NCBI GenBank assembly: GCA_035512155.1
Contig: DATKEN010000104.1
Span: 1-64,000, forward strand
DNA: 64,000 nucleotides
Source: JABCYV01 sp035512155
GTDB taxonomy: Bacteria; Acidobacteriota; Terriglobia; Terriglobales; Acidobacteriaceae
Reading direction: 5' to 3'
Each line of letters begins with the position of its first letter. The first letter of the stretch is position 1. The notes under the pieces were generated by a model, which searched no databases, was not told where the DNA came from, and saw only the letters and a program-made list of their open reading frames with translations. This document shows positions 17,374 to 26,577 of this stretch, piece after piece. Both the position numbers and the translations under genes were made by a program.

Positions 17374-19461
17374 ATGTCTGCCAATGCTATACCCATTCGA
17401 CTGCCGAGCGAACAGATGGATCAGTTGTGCATTGATACGATCCGCACCCTGTCCATGGACGCGGTGCAAGCCGCGAACTCCGGCCATCCCGGAACACCAA
17501 TGGGGATGGCTCCCGTCGTCTATTGTTTGTGGCAGCAGTTTGTGCGCTTCGATCCCGTAGATCCGATTTGGCCAAATCGAGACCGATTCGTTCTCTCCAT
17601 CGGTCACGCGTCGATGCTCTTGTACTCCATGCTGCACTTGTGCGGCGTCCGGGCAGTGGACTCGGATTACGAAAGCCGAGGCGAGTGGACGGTCACGCTG
17701 GAGGACATTAAACAGTTTCGACAATTAGAGAGCAAGTGTCCAGGACACCCCGAATACCGCTGGACGTCAGGCGTCGAGACCACGACTGGACCGCTCGGCC
17801 AAGGTGTCGCAACCAGCGTAGGCATGGCGCTTGCCGAACGGTGGATGGCGCAATACTTTAATCGTCCCGGCTTTGAACTTTTCGATTACAACGTATATGC
17901 GGTGTGTGGCGACGGTTGCATGATGGAAGGGGTTAGCGGAGAGGCTGCGTCGTTGGCCGGTCATCTCAGGCTTTCGAACCTCTGTTGGATTTATGACAAC
18001 AACAGGATCACGATCGAGGGCCACACCGAGTGGTCGTTCAGCGAAGATGTAGCGACCCGTTTCCTCGGCTATGGGTGGAATGTCACCCGCGTAGGAGATG
18101 CGAATGATCAGTCGATGCTGGCGCGGGCCTTTCAGACCTTCCTGCGAACCAATGATCGGCCAACTCTGATCATTGTTGACAGCCACATTGCTTACGGCGC
18201 GCCTAACAAACAGGACACCAGTGCTGCCCATGGCGAGCCACTCGGGGAAGAGGAAATCCGCCTAACCAAGCGGAACTACGGATGGCCGGAAGATGCGAAG
18301 TTCTTCGTTCCCAAAGGGGTAAGAGAGCACTTCGAGGACGGAATCGGCAAGCGCGGTGCAGAACTCCGCCAGCGGTGGCAGGAAGCTTTTCGCAAGTACG
18401 CCGACCAGAATCCAGAGTTGGCCTCGCATCTCGACAAAATGCAGCGCCGAGAACTGCCCGAAGGGTGGGACCGTGATCTCCCGGAATTTACTGCCGATGC
18501 AAAAGGCGTCGCAGGCCGGGATGCTTCTGCCAAGGTATTGAACGCGGTCGCGCGCAATGTGCCGTGGATGGTGGGCGGATCCGCCGATCTCGCGCCCTCT
18601 ACCAAGACTCGCCTAACCTTTGATGGGGCAGGCGACTTTACTGCCGCGAACTACAGCGGTCGCAACCTGCACTTTGGCATCCGTGAGCACGCGATGGGCT
18701 CGATTCTCAACGGTATGGCGTTGTCCAAAGTTCGGCCCTTTGGCTCGGGTTTCCTGATATTCAGTGACTATTTGCGTCCTGCGATCAGGCTGTCTGCGCT
18801 CATGGAAATCCCCGTCATCTACATCTTCACACACGACTCGATCGGGGTCGGGGAAGACGGGCCAACCCACCAGCCTATCGAACAGCTCATTTCGCTGCGC
18901 GCAATACCTAATCTGATTACCTTTCGTCCAGGAGATGCCAACGAAGTGGTTGAGGCGTGGCGGGTCATCATGCAATTGCGCCACAAGCCCGCCGTTCTTG
19001 TACTCGCGCGCCAGGCGCTTCCCACGGTGGACCGCACACGCTACGCCCCGGCTTCGGGTGTCGCCAAGGGCGGTTACATTCTGGCCGATGCGCCCGGGGG
19101 CAAACCAGAAATCCTGTTTCTCGCTACAGGGAGTGAGGTTGCGTTGGCGATCGAGGCTTACGAGACACTGACCGCCGAAGGGGTGCGGGCCCGTCTAGTC
19201 AGCATGCCTTCGTGGGAGCTGTTCGAACAGCAGCCTCAGCGATATCGCGACAGTGTCATACCGCCAGAAGTCACCGCTCGGATTTCTTTGGAGCAGGGTT
19301 CGACCATGGGATGGGCGCTCTATCACGGGTCCAGTGGCCGCGCCATCGGTATGAAGACATTCGGTGCTTCTGCACCTCTGAAAGAATTGCAGAAGAAATT
19401 CGGCTTCACATCTGAAAACGTGCTGGTTACTGCGCGAGAGCTCTTGTCAGGAAGGCAGTAA
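17374..19461 (+). CDS. tkt: Transketolase
   Basis: 695 residues, usual length for the family; GGGAGG lies 5 nt before the ATG. The N-terminal TPP-binding domain has AANSGHPGTPMGMAP, the TSGVETTTGPLGQG segment and GDGCMMEGVSGEAASLAGH (Mg/TPP GDG motif, near residue 180). The pyrimidine domain has FGIREHAMGSILNGMALS, and the HDSIGVGEDGPTHQPIEQL signature follows. The enzyme transfers two-carbon units between ketoses and aldoses in the non-oxidative pentose phosphate pathway. It is the first gene of a six-gene operon, 65 bp before tal-pgi. Confidence 0.97.
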   Translation: MSANAIPIRLPSEQMDQLCIDTIRTLSMDAVQAANSGHPGTPMGMAPVVYCLWQQFVRFDPVDPIWPNRDRFVLSIGHASMLLYSMLHLCGVRAVDSDYESRGEWTVTLEDIKQFRQLESKCPGHPEYRWTSGVETTTGPLGQGVATSVGMALAERWMAQYFNRPGFELFDYNVYAVCGDGCMMEGVSGEAASLAGHLRLSNLCWIYDNNRITIEGHTEWSFSEDVATRFLGYGWNVTRVGDANDQSMLARAFQTFLRTNDRPTLIIVDSHIAYGAPNKQDTSAAHGEPLGEEEIRLTKRNYGWPEDAKFFVPKGVREHFEDGIGKRGAELRQRWQEAFRKYADQNPELASHLDKMQRRELPEGWDRDLPEFTADAKGVAGRDASAKVLNAVARNVPWMVGGSADLAPSTKTRLTFDGAGDFTAANYSGRNLHFGIREHAMGSILNGMALSKVRPFGSGFLIFSDYLRPAIRLSALMEIPVIYIFTHDSIGVGEDGPTHQPIEQLISLRAIPNLITFRPGDANEVVEAWRVIMQLRHKPAVLVLARQALPTVDRTRYAPASGVAKGGYILADAPGGKPEILFLATGSEVALAIEAYETLTAEGVRARLVSMPSWELFEQQPQRYRDSVIPPEVTARISLEQGSTMGWALYHGSSGRAIGMKTFGASAPLKELQKKFGFTSENVLVTARELLSGRQ

Positions 19462-19526
19462 CCGGCAAGCAGTAAGACCGTCAGAGTCCGACACTCAAAC
19501 CACCGTCGATATTTAGGAGCGACGCC

Positions 19527-22427
19527 ATGCAACCAGCAGCAGTCGTTCAGACAGCAAAGCCCGCGAAGCCGTCAAACCCATTACGCGAACTACAAGGCTA
19601 CGGCCAGTCAGTATGGTTGGATTACATCCGGCGCAGCTTGCTGACCAGCCGGGAACTGCAACACCTCATCGACAATGACGGGCTGCGTGGAGTCACTTCT
19701 AACCCTGCCATCTTCGAGAAGGCGGTAGCCGGCAGCTCAGATTACTCCGATCTCTTACAGTCTCTTGCCCGCCAAAGCAAGCTTGATGCCAAGGCTCGCT
19801 ACGAGATACTGGCGATCCGCGACATCCAGGACGCCGCTGATCTGTTGCTTCCTGTCTATCAGTCATCCCGGCGTCGCGACGGGTACGTGAGCCTCGAGGT
19901 CTCACCCTATCTCGCGAATGACACTGCCGGCACATTGGCGGAAGGCAGGCGCCTATGGAAGTCGGTGGGACGCGACAACGTAATGATTAAGGTGCCGGGG
20001 ACGCCCGAGGGAATTCCTGCCTTCCGGCAGCTCATTAGCGAGGGTATCAATGTCAATGTCACGCTACTGTTCTCGCAGTCGGTATATGAGAAGGTCGCAC
20101 AGGCTTACATTGATGGCCTGGAAGATTTTGGTCGGCGGAGCTTGGACGTAGGCAAGGTCGCCAGCGTGGCCAGCTTTTTCATCAGTCGCATCGATTCCGC
20201 GGTCGATGCCTTGGCTAGTGCCAAACTGAAAGTTGCCAAGGATCCGGCCGAGCAGGCTCTCGTGCGCAGCATCCTTGGAAAGATCGCAATTGCAAATGCA
20301 AAGCTGACCTACCAGCGCTACGTCGATATTTTTCGTGGAGAGCATTGGGAGGAACTGGCGAAGCGTGGTGCCCAGACCCAGCGCGTACTGTGGGCCAGCA
20401 CCGGTACCAAGAACCCCAACTATAGCGATGTGATTTATGTGGAGGAATTGATCGGCCCTGAAACTGTCAACACCATGCCGCCGGCCACGCTCAACGCTTT
20501 CCGCGACCACGGCCGGGCGCGGCTGAGTCTCGTCGAAGACATTGAAGCAGCGCACGATCACATGGACACTTTGCAGAAGCTTGGCATTTCCATGGACCAG
20601 GTGACCGCGAACCTGCTGGATGAGGGCCTCAAACTTTTTTCCGACGCCTTCCAGCAGCTCCTTACCGCGGTTGAGAAATCGACGCAAGGGCTCGTCACCA
20701 CCAAAGTCAGCCGGCAGACTTACAAGCTGCCCGCAGAGATCGCCGGCTTGGTGAAGACGCACGTCAATGACTGGCGTGCCGAAGGCAAGGTGCGTCGCTT
20801 GTGGGAGCATGATTCGTCCCTCTGGACGAGTTCCGACGAAGACAAGTGGCTCGGCTGGCTGACCATTGCTGATGACCAATTGGCGCACCGGCATGAGCTC
20901 GCCGCGGCGGCCGAAGATACGCGCGGAGCAGGTTTTTCTCATATCCTGCTGCTCGGCATGGGTGGCTCCAGCCTTTGTCCCGAAGTGTTGAAGATGACCT
21001 TCGGCACGATTCCGGGGTATCCGGAGTTGCACGTGCTGGATTCCACGGACCCAGCGCAGGTCAAAGCGATGGAAAAGAGGGTTGATCTCGCCAAAACACT
21101 GTTTCTGGTTTCCAGCAAATCGGGTAGCACGCTGGAACCGAATATTTTCAAACAATATTTCTTCGAGCGCGTAAAGCAGATCATCGGTACCGAGAAAGCC
21201 GGGTCCCGATTCATCGCCATCACCGATCCCGGTTCGAAGATGGAATATGTGGCCCAGGGCGACAACTTCCGCCATATCTTCCACGGATTGCCCAGCATTG
21301 GAGGACGTTACTCGGCCCTATCTGATTTCGGCATGGTGCCTGCCGCCCTCATGGGGCTGGACACTCAAAGATTTCTTGAGCGCACCGAAGAAATGGTGCA
21401 CGCCTGCAAGTCTTGCGTCCCCGTGGATGACAATCCTGGGGTCGTCCTAGGCATTGTTCTCGGAACTCTAGCCACCAACGGTCGCGACAAGGTCACGATC
21501 GTTGCCTCTCCTGGCATTTCCGACCTGGGTGCTTGGCTCGAGCAGCTCATTGCGGAATCTACGGGTAAAGAAGGACATGGCATTATTCCCGTGGATCGCG
21601 AACAACTAGGTCCGGTCAAAATTTATGGTGAGGACCGCGTATTTGCCTACCTGCGGTTGGAGTCGGCGCCGGATCCTGCTCAAGACGAGAAGGTGGCTGC
21701 GCTCGAACAGGCTGGACAGCCCGTCGTCCGCGTAGCAGTGGGCGACATTTATGATCTGGGTCAGGAGTTCTTCCGGTGGGAAATAGCGACTGCGGTCGCT
21801 GGATCCATCATCGGCATCAACGCTTTCAATCAGCCCGACGTTGAGGCGAGTAAAATCGTCACCCGCAGCCTGACGGCAGAATACGAGCGCTCTGGATCGC
21901 TGCCGGCCGAGAAGCCCATCCTGGATGACGGTGGCATACAGCTGTTTGCGGACGAGAAGAATGCGGCGGCACTGGCACAGGCTGCAGGCTCCGATAAATC
22001 GCTGGTCGGCTATCTCCGTTCTCACTTGAATCGCCTGAACCGCGGCGACTACTTCGCTTTGCTCGCTTATGTCCCGATGTTCGCCGAACATGAGCGGCGG
22101 CTCCAGCAGATGCGACACGCTGTGCGGGATCACAAACATGTGGCCACTTGTCTCGGCTTCGGGCCTCGCTTCTTGCACTCAACGGGGCAGGCATATAAGG
22201 GCGGTTCGAATTCGGGCGTATTCCTACAAGTTACTTGCGATGATGCCCATGGTTTGCCAGTTCCCGGACAAAAATACACTTTCGGCATAGTCAAAGCAGC
22301 ACAAGCGCGAGGTGATTTGCAGGTGCTGGTCGATCGAAACCGGCGCGCCTTGCGGGTTCACATCGACGCCGACATCGACTCCGGCTTGGCCAAACTCGAT
22401 TCTACGATCGCACGGGCGCTCGCGTAG
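19527..22427 (+). CDS. tal-pgi: Bifunctional transaldolase / glucose-6-phosphate isomerase
   Basis: 966 residues. Residues 15-370 are transaldolase (GLRGVTSNPAIFEKA, MIKVPGTPEGIPAF with the Schiff-base Lys, NVNVTLLFSQ). Residues 400-966 are phosphoglucose isomerase (LLGMGGSSLCPEV, LVSSKSGSTLEPNIF, SIGGRYSALSDFG and a late TGQAYKGGSNSG segment). Fusion joins the enzyme that yields fructose-6-phosphate with the one that recycles it to glucose-6-phosphate for zwf. Such fusions are known in several phyla. Its ATG follows AGGAGCGACGCC, and gnd begins 28 bp downstream. Confidence 0.96.
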   Translation: MQPAAVVQTAKPAKPSNPLRELQGYGQSVWLDYIRRSLLTSRELQHLIDNDGLRGVTSNPAIFEKAVAGSSDYSDLLQSLARQSKLDAKARYEILAIRDIQDAADLLLPVYQSSRRRDGYVSLEVSPYLANDTAGTLAEGRRLWKSVGRDNVMIKVPGTPEGIPAFRQLISEGINVNVTLLFSQSVYEKVAQAYIDGLEDFGRRSLDVGKVASVASFFISRIDSAVDALASAKLKVAKDPAEQALVRSILGKIAIANAKLTYQRYVDIFRGEHWEELAKRGAQTQRVLWASTGTKNPNYSDVIYVEELIGPETVNTMPPATLNAFRDHGRARLSLVEDIEAAHDHMDTLQKLGISMDQVTANLLDEGLKLFSDAFQQLLTAVEKSTQGLVTTKVSRQTYKLPAEIAGLVKTHVNDWRAEGKVRRLWEHDSSLWTSSDEDKWLGWLTIADDQLAHRHELAAAAEDTRGAGFSHILLLGMGGSSLCPEVLKMTFGTIPGYPELHVLDSTDPAQVKAMEKRVDLAKTLFLVSSKSGSTLEPNIFKQYFFERVKQIIGTEKAGSRFIAITDPGSKMEYVAQGDNFRHIFHGLPSIGGRYSALSDFGMVPAALMGLDTQRFLERTEEMVHACKSCVPVDDNPGVVLGIVLGTLATNGRDKVTIVASPGISDLGAWLEQLIAESTGKEGHGIIPVDREQLGPVKIYGEDRVFAYLRLESAPDPAQDEKVAALEQAGQPVVRVAVGDIYDLGQEFFRWEIATAVAGSIIGINAFNQPDVEASKIVTRSLTAEYERSGSLPAEKPILDDGGIQLFADEKNAAALAQAAGSDKSLVGYLRSHLNRLNRGDYFALLAYVPMFAEHERRLQQMRHAVRDHKHVATCLGFGPRFLHSTGQAYKGGSNSGVFLQVTCDDAHGLPVPGQKYTFGIVKAAQARGDLQVLVDRNRRALRVHIDADIDSGLAKLDSTIARALA

Positions 22428-22455
22428 CTTCGTATGAGCCCATGAAAGGAGCCTG

Positions 22456-23484
22456 ATGCAACTCGGAATGATCGGTTTAGGACGAATGGGGGCGAATATG
22501 GTCCGCCGTCTGCTGCGCGGCGGGCACCAGTGTGTGGTTTACGACAGGACCCCGTCGGCTGTGGAGGCGCTCGTCGCAGAGCACGCCGTAGGAAGCGTTT
22601 CTCTGGATGATTTTGTCTCCAAGCTCAGTACAGCGAGGGCGATATGGCTGATGGTGCCAGCCGCCATAGTGGATGGTACTCTCCGCGACCTTGCGCCACT
22701 GCTCCGCAGAGATGACATCGTTATCGACGGTGGGAATTCCTATTACATCGACGATATCCGGCGCCATCAAGAACTGGCCGCGAAAGGAATCCACTACGTC
22801 GATGTAGGTACCAGTGGTGGCATCTGGGGTCTGGAGCGCGGCTATTGCATGATGATTGGCGGTCTAGACGCTGCAGTCGAACGTCTTGACCCGGTATTAC
22901 GGACGCTGGCCCCGGGCCGGAACTCTGCTCCAGCCACCCCTGGCCGCGAACGGCGCGACGGCACAGCGGAAGAGGGATATCTGCATTGTGGACCTGCAGG
23001 AGCGGGGCACTTCGTCAAGATGGTGCACAACGGGATTGAGTACGGGCTTATGGCGGCATACGCCGAAGGCTTGAACATCCTGAAGCACGCGAATGTCGGG
23101 AAGCAAAACCGTTCGGCCGACGCGGAAACCACTCCGCTACGAAATCCCGAGCACTACCAATACGAATTTAACCTCGCGAATGTGGCTGAAGTGTGGCGGC
23201 GTGGAAGCGTCGTCGCTTCCTGGCTCCTTGACCTGACTGCGATCGCTCTTGCTGGAAAGCCTGACTTGTCTGATTTTTCGGGCCGCGTGTCGGATTCGGG
23301 TGAAGGAAGATGGACGGTAACTGCCGCGATTGATGAGGGCGCGCCCGTGCCCGTGTTGAGCGCCGCTCTTTACCAGCGGTTCAGCTCGCGCGGAGAAGCT
23401 GACTTCGCTGACAAACTGCTTTCGGCAATGCGCTTCGAGTTCGGCGGGCACAGGGAGAAGAAAGCATCTTCTGAAGCCGCATAG
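22456..23484 (+). CDS. gnd: 6-phosphogluconate dehydrogenase (decarboxylating), short type
   Basis: 342 residues; AAAGGAG precedes the ATG. The NADP/NAD-binding Rossmann start is MIGLGRMGANMVRRL. It also has the GNSYYIDDIRRH and DVGTSGGIWGLERGYCMMIGG segments and the catalytic GHFVKMVHNGIEYG. The length matches the short Gnd type found in many bacteria, not the 470-residue enteric one. It oxidises 6-phosphogluconate to ribulose-5-phosphate and CO2. Residues 155-175 carry a Pro/Arg/Gly-rich insertion. It lies between tal-pgi and the sugar kinase in the operon. Confidence 0.95.
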   Translation: MQLGMIGLGRMGANMVRRLLRGGHQCVVYDRTPSAVEALVAEHAVGSVSLDDFVSKLSTARAIWLMVPAAIVDGTLRDLAPLLRRDDIVIDGGNSYYIDDIRRHQELAAKGIHYVDVGTSGGIWGLERGYCMMIGGLDAAVERLDPVLRTLAPGRNSAPATPGRERRDGTAEEGYLHCGPAGAGHFVKMVHNGIEYGLMAAYAEGLNILKHANVGKQNRSADAETTPLRNPEHYQYEFNLANVAEVWRRGSVVASWLLDLTAIALAGKPDLSDFSGRVSDSGEGRWTVTAAIDEGAPVPVLSAALYQRFSSRGEADFADKLLSAMRFEFGGHREKKASSEAA

Positions 23485-23495
23485 GTCGAAAAACA

Positions 23496-24197
23496 GTGCA
23501 GAGCAACGGGCGCAAGATTTTGGTGGTCGATGTCGGCGGCACCTCTATCAAGGTACTTGCCACAGGCCGGAGGAAAATGCTCAGGGTTCCCTCCGGTCGC
23601 ACAATGACGGCGAAAGCGATGGTTGAAGACGTGAAGAACGCTGTCCGGAATTGGGATTATGACGTGGTCTCCATCGGTTATCCAGGCCCGGTAATTCATG
23701 GACGGCCTCTGCGCGAGCCACACAATCTGGCGCCAGGATGGGTACGCTTCGACTTCGAAAAAGCCTTTGGCTGCCCAGTAAAGATCGTTAACGATGCCAC
23801 CATGCAAGCGCTGGGCTCTTACAAGAAGGGCCGCATGCTTTTCCTCGGCCTGGGTACCGGACTGGGATCAGCGATGATTGTCGATGGCTTGCTGGAACCC
23901 ATGGAGTTGGCTCACTTGCCCTACAGGCGCGGGAAGACATTCGAAGACTACGTCGGGATTCGTGGCCTGCAACGCCTTGGGCAAAAAAAATGGCAACAGC
24001 ATGTCGGCAAGGTCGTGCAGCAGCTTCGAGATGCCCTGCAAGCAGAAGAAGTCGTGCTCGGCGGTGGAAACGCAAAGAAGCTCAAAACTCTGCCTCCCGC
24101 TACCCGGTTGGGCAAAAACGCTAATGCATTCGTAGGTGGTTTTCGAATTTGGGAGGAGGAGCCGCGTGCGAGAGCCAGAATTGCTTCCATCAACTGA
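23496..24197 (+). CDS. ROK-family glucokinase, polyphosphate-glucokinase-like
   Basis: 233 residues from a GTG 11 bp after gnd. The phosphate-binding motif VVDVGGTSIKVLATG opens the protein; GYPGPVIHGRP, the catalytic VNDATMQALGSYKKGRML and LGLGTGLGSAMIVDG follow. The short length and NDATMQALG context are typical of PPGK/strictly polyphosphate-type glucokinases, but the phosphate donor (polyphosphate or ATP) cannot be told here. It makes glucose-6-phosphate for the downstream zwf. Its last 32 bases overlap the zwf reading frame, which suggests translational coupling. Confidence 0.85.
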   Translation: MQSNGRKILVVDVGGTSIKVLATGRRKMLRVPSGRTMTAKAMVEDVKNAVRNWDYDVVSIGYPGPVIHGRPLREPHNLAPGWVRFDFEKAFGCPVKIVNDATMQALGSYKKGRMLFLGLGTGLGSAMIVDGLLEPMELAHLPYRRGKTFEDYVGIRGLQRLGQKKWQQHVGKVVQQLRDALQAEEVVLGGGNAKKLKTLPPATRLGKNANAFVGGFRIWEEEPRARARIASIN

Positions 24198-25749
24198 ATT
24201 CCGGAACAAGAACGTTAGACCTCAGGCACCGAGGAAAGGGGATCCCTGCATCATGGTGATCTTCGGTGGGGCCGGAGACCTAACGAAACGCAAACTGATG
24301 CCGGCACTCTGTAATCTGGCGGAGCAAGGATTTGTTTCGCAGCAGTTCGCGGTTGTGATCGTCGCCTCCACTGCCTTCACGACTGAAACGTTTCGCCAGC
24401 AGCTTGCCGAAGATATCAGGACATTCGCGTCGCGGCCAGTTGACCCGGCGATCCGCGAGCGGTTAGTTGCACACACCTACTACCTGCGCGGGGACTTTGC
24501 AGATCCTGATGTATATCAGCAGCTAAAAGCTACTCTCGGGGAAGTTGCGACAAAAGACAACATATTCAGTAATCATTTCTATTACTTGGCCGTGGCGCCA
24601 CGTTTTTTTGGTGAGATTGTTCGCCAGCTCGGCACAGCAGGTCTGGCCCAAGAAGACAACGGGAGATGGCGGCGCGTGGTTATCGAGAAACCGTTTGGGC
24701 GAGATCTGCAATCGGCACGTGCTTTGAATGCGGAGATCAAGCAGATTCTGGATGAGCACCAGATTTACCGCATTGACCACTATCTCGGTAAAGAAACAGT
24801 GCAGAACCTAATTATGTTCCGATTTGGCAATGGGATTTTTGAGCCGATCTGGAATCGTCGTTACATCGACCACGTGCAGATCACAGCCGCAGAAACCGTT
24901 GGCGTGGAGCAACGAGGCGGCTATTACGAAACTTCCGGTGCCCTGCGGGATATGGTGCCCAACCACCTGTTCCAACTCGTATCCCTGACCGCAATGGAGC
25001 CGCCAATATCCTTTGACGCGAACGCGGTGCGCGACGAACAGGCCAAAGTTCTGCACGCTATTCTGCCGTTTTCTCCCGAGGATGTCTTGAGCAAGACGGT
25101 ACGGGGACAGTACAACGCCGGCATCCTTGACGGCAAACAGGTGCCGGCATATCGGGCCGAGCCCGACGTAAAGTCTGATTCCTCTACCGAAACGTTTGTG
25201 GCCATGAAGCTTCTCATCGACAACTGGCGCTGGGCCGATGTTCCGTTCTATTTGCGCACTGGCAAGCACCTGGCCCGGAGGGTTACTGAGATCTCGATTC
25301 AGTTCCGGCGCGCCCCGTTTCGCCTCTTCCGCAACACGCCGGTGGGAGCTTTGCAGGCGAACCGTCTGGTGATCACCATTCAACCGGAGGAGAGCATCGC
25401 GCTTCGGTTTGGAGCGAAGCTGCCGGGCCCGATCATGCAGCAGGGAGCGGTAGATATGTGCTTCAATTACGCCGATTACGTGGGATCGGCGTCCAATACC
25501 GGTTACGAGCGGCTGCTCTACGATTGCATGATCGGAGACGCCACGCTATTCCAGCGGGCAGATATGGTCGAGGCTGGTTGGAGCGTGATCAGTCCCGTAC
25601 TCGACGTTTGGCAGGCGCTCCTGCCGCGCGATTTCCCCAATTATGCGGCCGGAACCTGGGGGCCGGAAGCAGCGGACGAATTGCTGGCTCGCGACGAAAG
25701 AGAGTGGCGGCCCCAGGCTGCGGCTCGGGTTGCCTTGGCTGCCAGCTAA
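24166..25749 (+). CDS. zwf: Glucose-6-phosphate 1-dehydrogenase
   Basis: 527 residues from the GTG at 24166, chosen because GGGAGGAGGA lies about 5 nt upstream inside the kinase gene; an ATG at 24136 lacks such a site. The nucleotide-binding start VIFGGAGDLTKRKLMPAL and the active-site signature RIDHYLGKETVQN are intact; the C-terminal G6PD domain is full length (FAMKLL-like segment at VAMKLLIDNWRWADVPFYLR in two parts, RTGKHL). It oxidises glucose-6-phosphate to 6-phosphogluconolactone and yields NAD(P)H. No pgl (lactonase) gene is in the operon. Confidence 0.96.
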   Translation: MREPELLPSTEFRNKNVRPQAPRKGDPCIMVIFGGAGDLTKRKLMPALCNLAEQGFVSQQFAVVIVASTAFTTETFRQQLAEDIRTFASRPVDPAIRERLVAHTYYLRGDFADPDVYQQLKATLGEVATKDNIFSNHFYYLAVAPRFFGEIVRQLGTAGLAQEDNGRWRRVVIEKPFGRDLQSARALNAEIKQILDEHQIYRIDHYLGKETVQNLIMFRFGNGIFEPIWNRRYIDHVQITAAETVGVEQRGGYYETSGALRDMVPNHLFQLVSLTAMEPPISFDANAVRDEQAKVLHAILPFSPEDVLSKTVRGQYNAGILDGKQVPAYRAEPDVKSDSSTETFVAMKLLIDNWRWADVPFYLRTGKHLARRVTEISIQFRRAPFRLFRNTPVGALQANRLVITIQPEESIALRFGAKLPGPIMQQGAVDMCFNYADYVGSASNTGYERLLYDCMIGDATLFQRADMVEAGWSVISPVLDVWQALLPRDFPNYAAGTWGPEAADELLARDEREWRPQAAARVALAAS

Positions 25750-25774
25750 ATCGTGTTGCAAAAGGAATCTCACC

Positions 25775-26476
25775 ATGCGCCAGAGTGTGGTTTTCCTGTT
25801 TGATGTGGACAATACTTTGCTTGACAATGATCGGGTCTCAGCCGACCTCAAGAATCACCTTGAGAAGAAAGTGGGACAAGCGCATCAACGGCGGTACTGG
25901 GCCGTTTTCGAAGAGCTGCGCTCTGAGCTGGGATATGCTGACTATCTTGGCGCGTTGCAACGCTACCGCTGTGAATATCCTCGTGACCCAAATCTGCTGA
26001 CGGTTTCTGACTTTCTCGTAGAATATCCGTTCGCGAACCGACTCTTCCCCAATGCTCTCGATGTGATAGACCATGTGAAGCAATTTGGCCGCCCGGTAAT
26101 CCTTTCGGACGGTGACGTGGTCTTTCAGCCGCTCAAGATCAGGCGCTCTGGGCTGTTCGCAGCCATGGATGGCGACGTGCTGATTTACGTCCACAAGGAG
26201 TTCGAGCTAGATGACATTCTGGAACGCTATCCTGCAGAAAGCTATGTGCTTATCGATGACAAGTTGCGCATCCTCACAGCTGTCAAGAAAGTCTGGGGTA
26301 GTCGTGTTACGACCGTGTTCCCGCGACAGGGGCATTACGCCGTGGATCCGAAGATACTTTCTAGCTATCCATCCGCGGACATCATCATTAATCGCATTGG
26401 GGAACTCGTCGACTACGACTTACAGACGCTACTGAGAGCTGCTGAAGGTGCTGATGGTCTGGCCGCGCTCGCCTGA
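25775..26476 (+). CDS. HAD-family hydrolase
   Basis: 233 residues from the ATG at 25775, with AAAGGA 8 nt upstream and 25 bp after zwf. HAD motif I is LFDVDNTLLDNDRV, motif II is the Ser in VILSDGDVVFQPLK, motif III is a Lys in the HKEFELDDIL region and motif IV is YVLIDDKLRIL. The small cap between motifs I and II is helical. It is probably a phosphatase for a sugar phosphate given its place at the end of the pentose-phosphate operon, but the substrate is not encoded in any motif I can read. Confidence 0.85.
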   Translation: MRQSVVFLFDVDNTLLDNDRVSADLKNHLEKKVGQAHQRRYWAVFEELRSELGYADYLGALQRYRCEYPRDPNLLTVSDFLVEYPFANRLFPNALDVIDHVKQFGRPVILSDGDVVFQPLKIRRSGLFAAMDGDVLIYVHKEFELDDILERYPAESYVLIDDKLRILTAVKKVWGSRVTTVFPRQGHYAVDPKILSSYPSADIIINRIGELVDYDLQTLLRAAEGADGLAALA

Positions 26477-26577
26477 AGAGCTTGCGGTTGTTCCCCGCTC
26501 AAAACAAGGGCGCAGAGAATTGATGGTATGCGAAAAATGGTGCTATTCTTTCGATCCGCAGTTTCAGGAGGCTCTGG

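Noticed and set aside
20064..21284. 406-codon open frame on the minus strand
   Set aside because: Antisense to the tal-pgi fusion; composition is typical of a shadow frame in GC-rich sequence.
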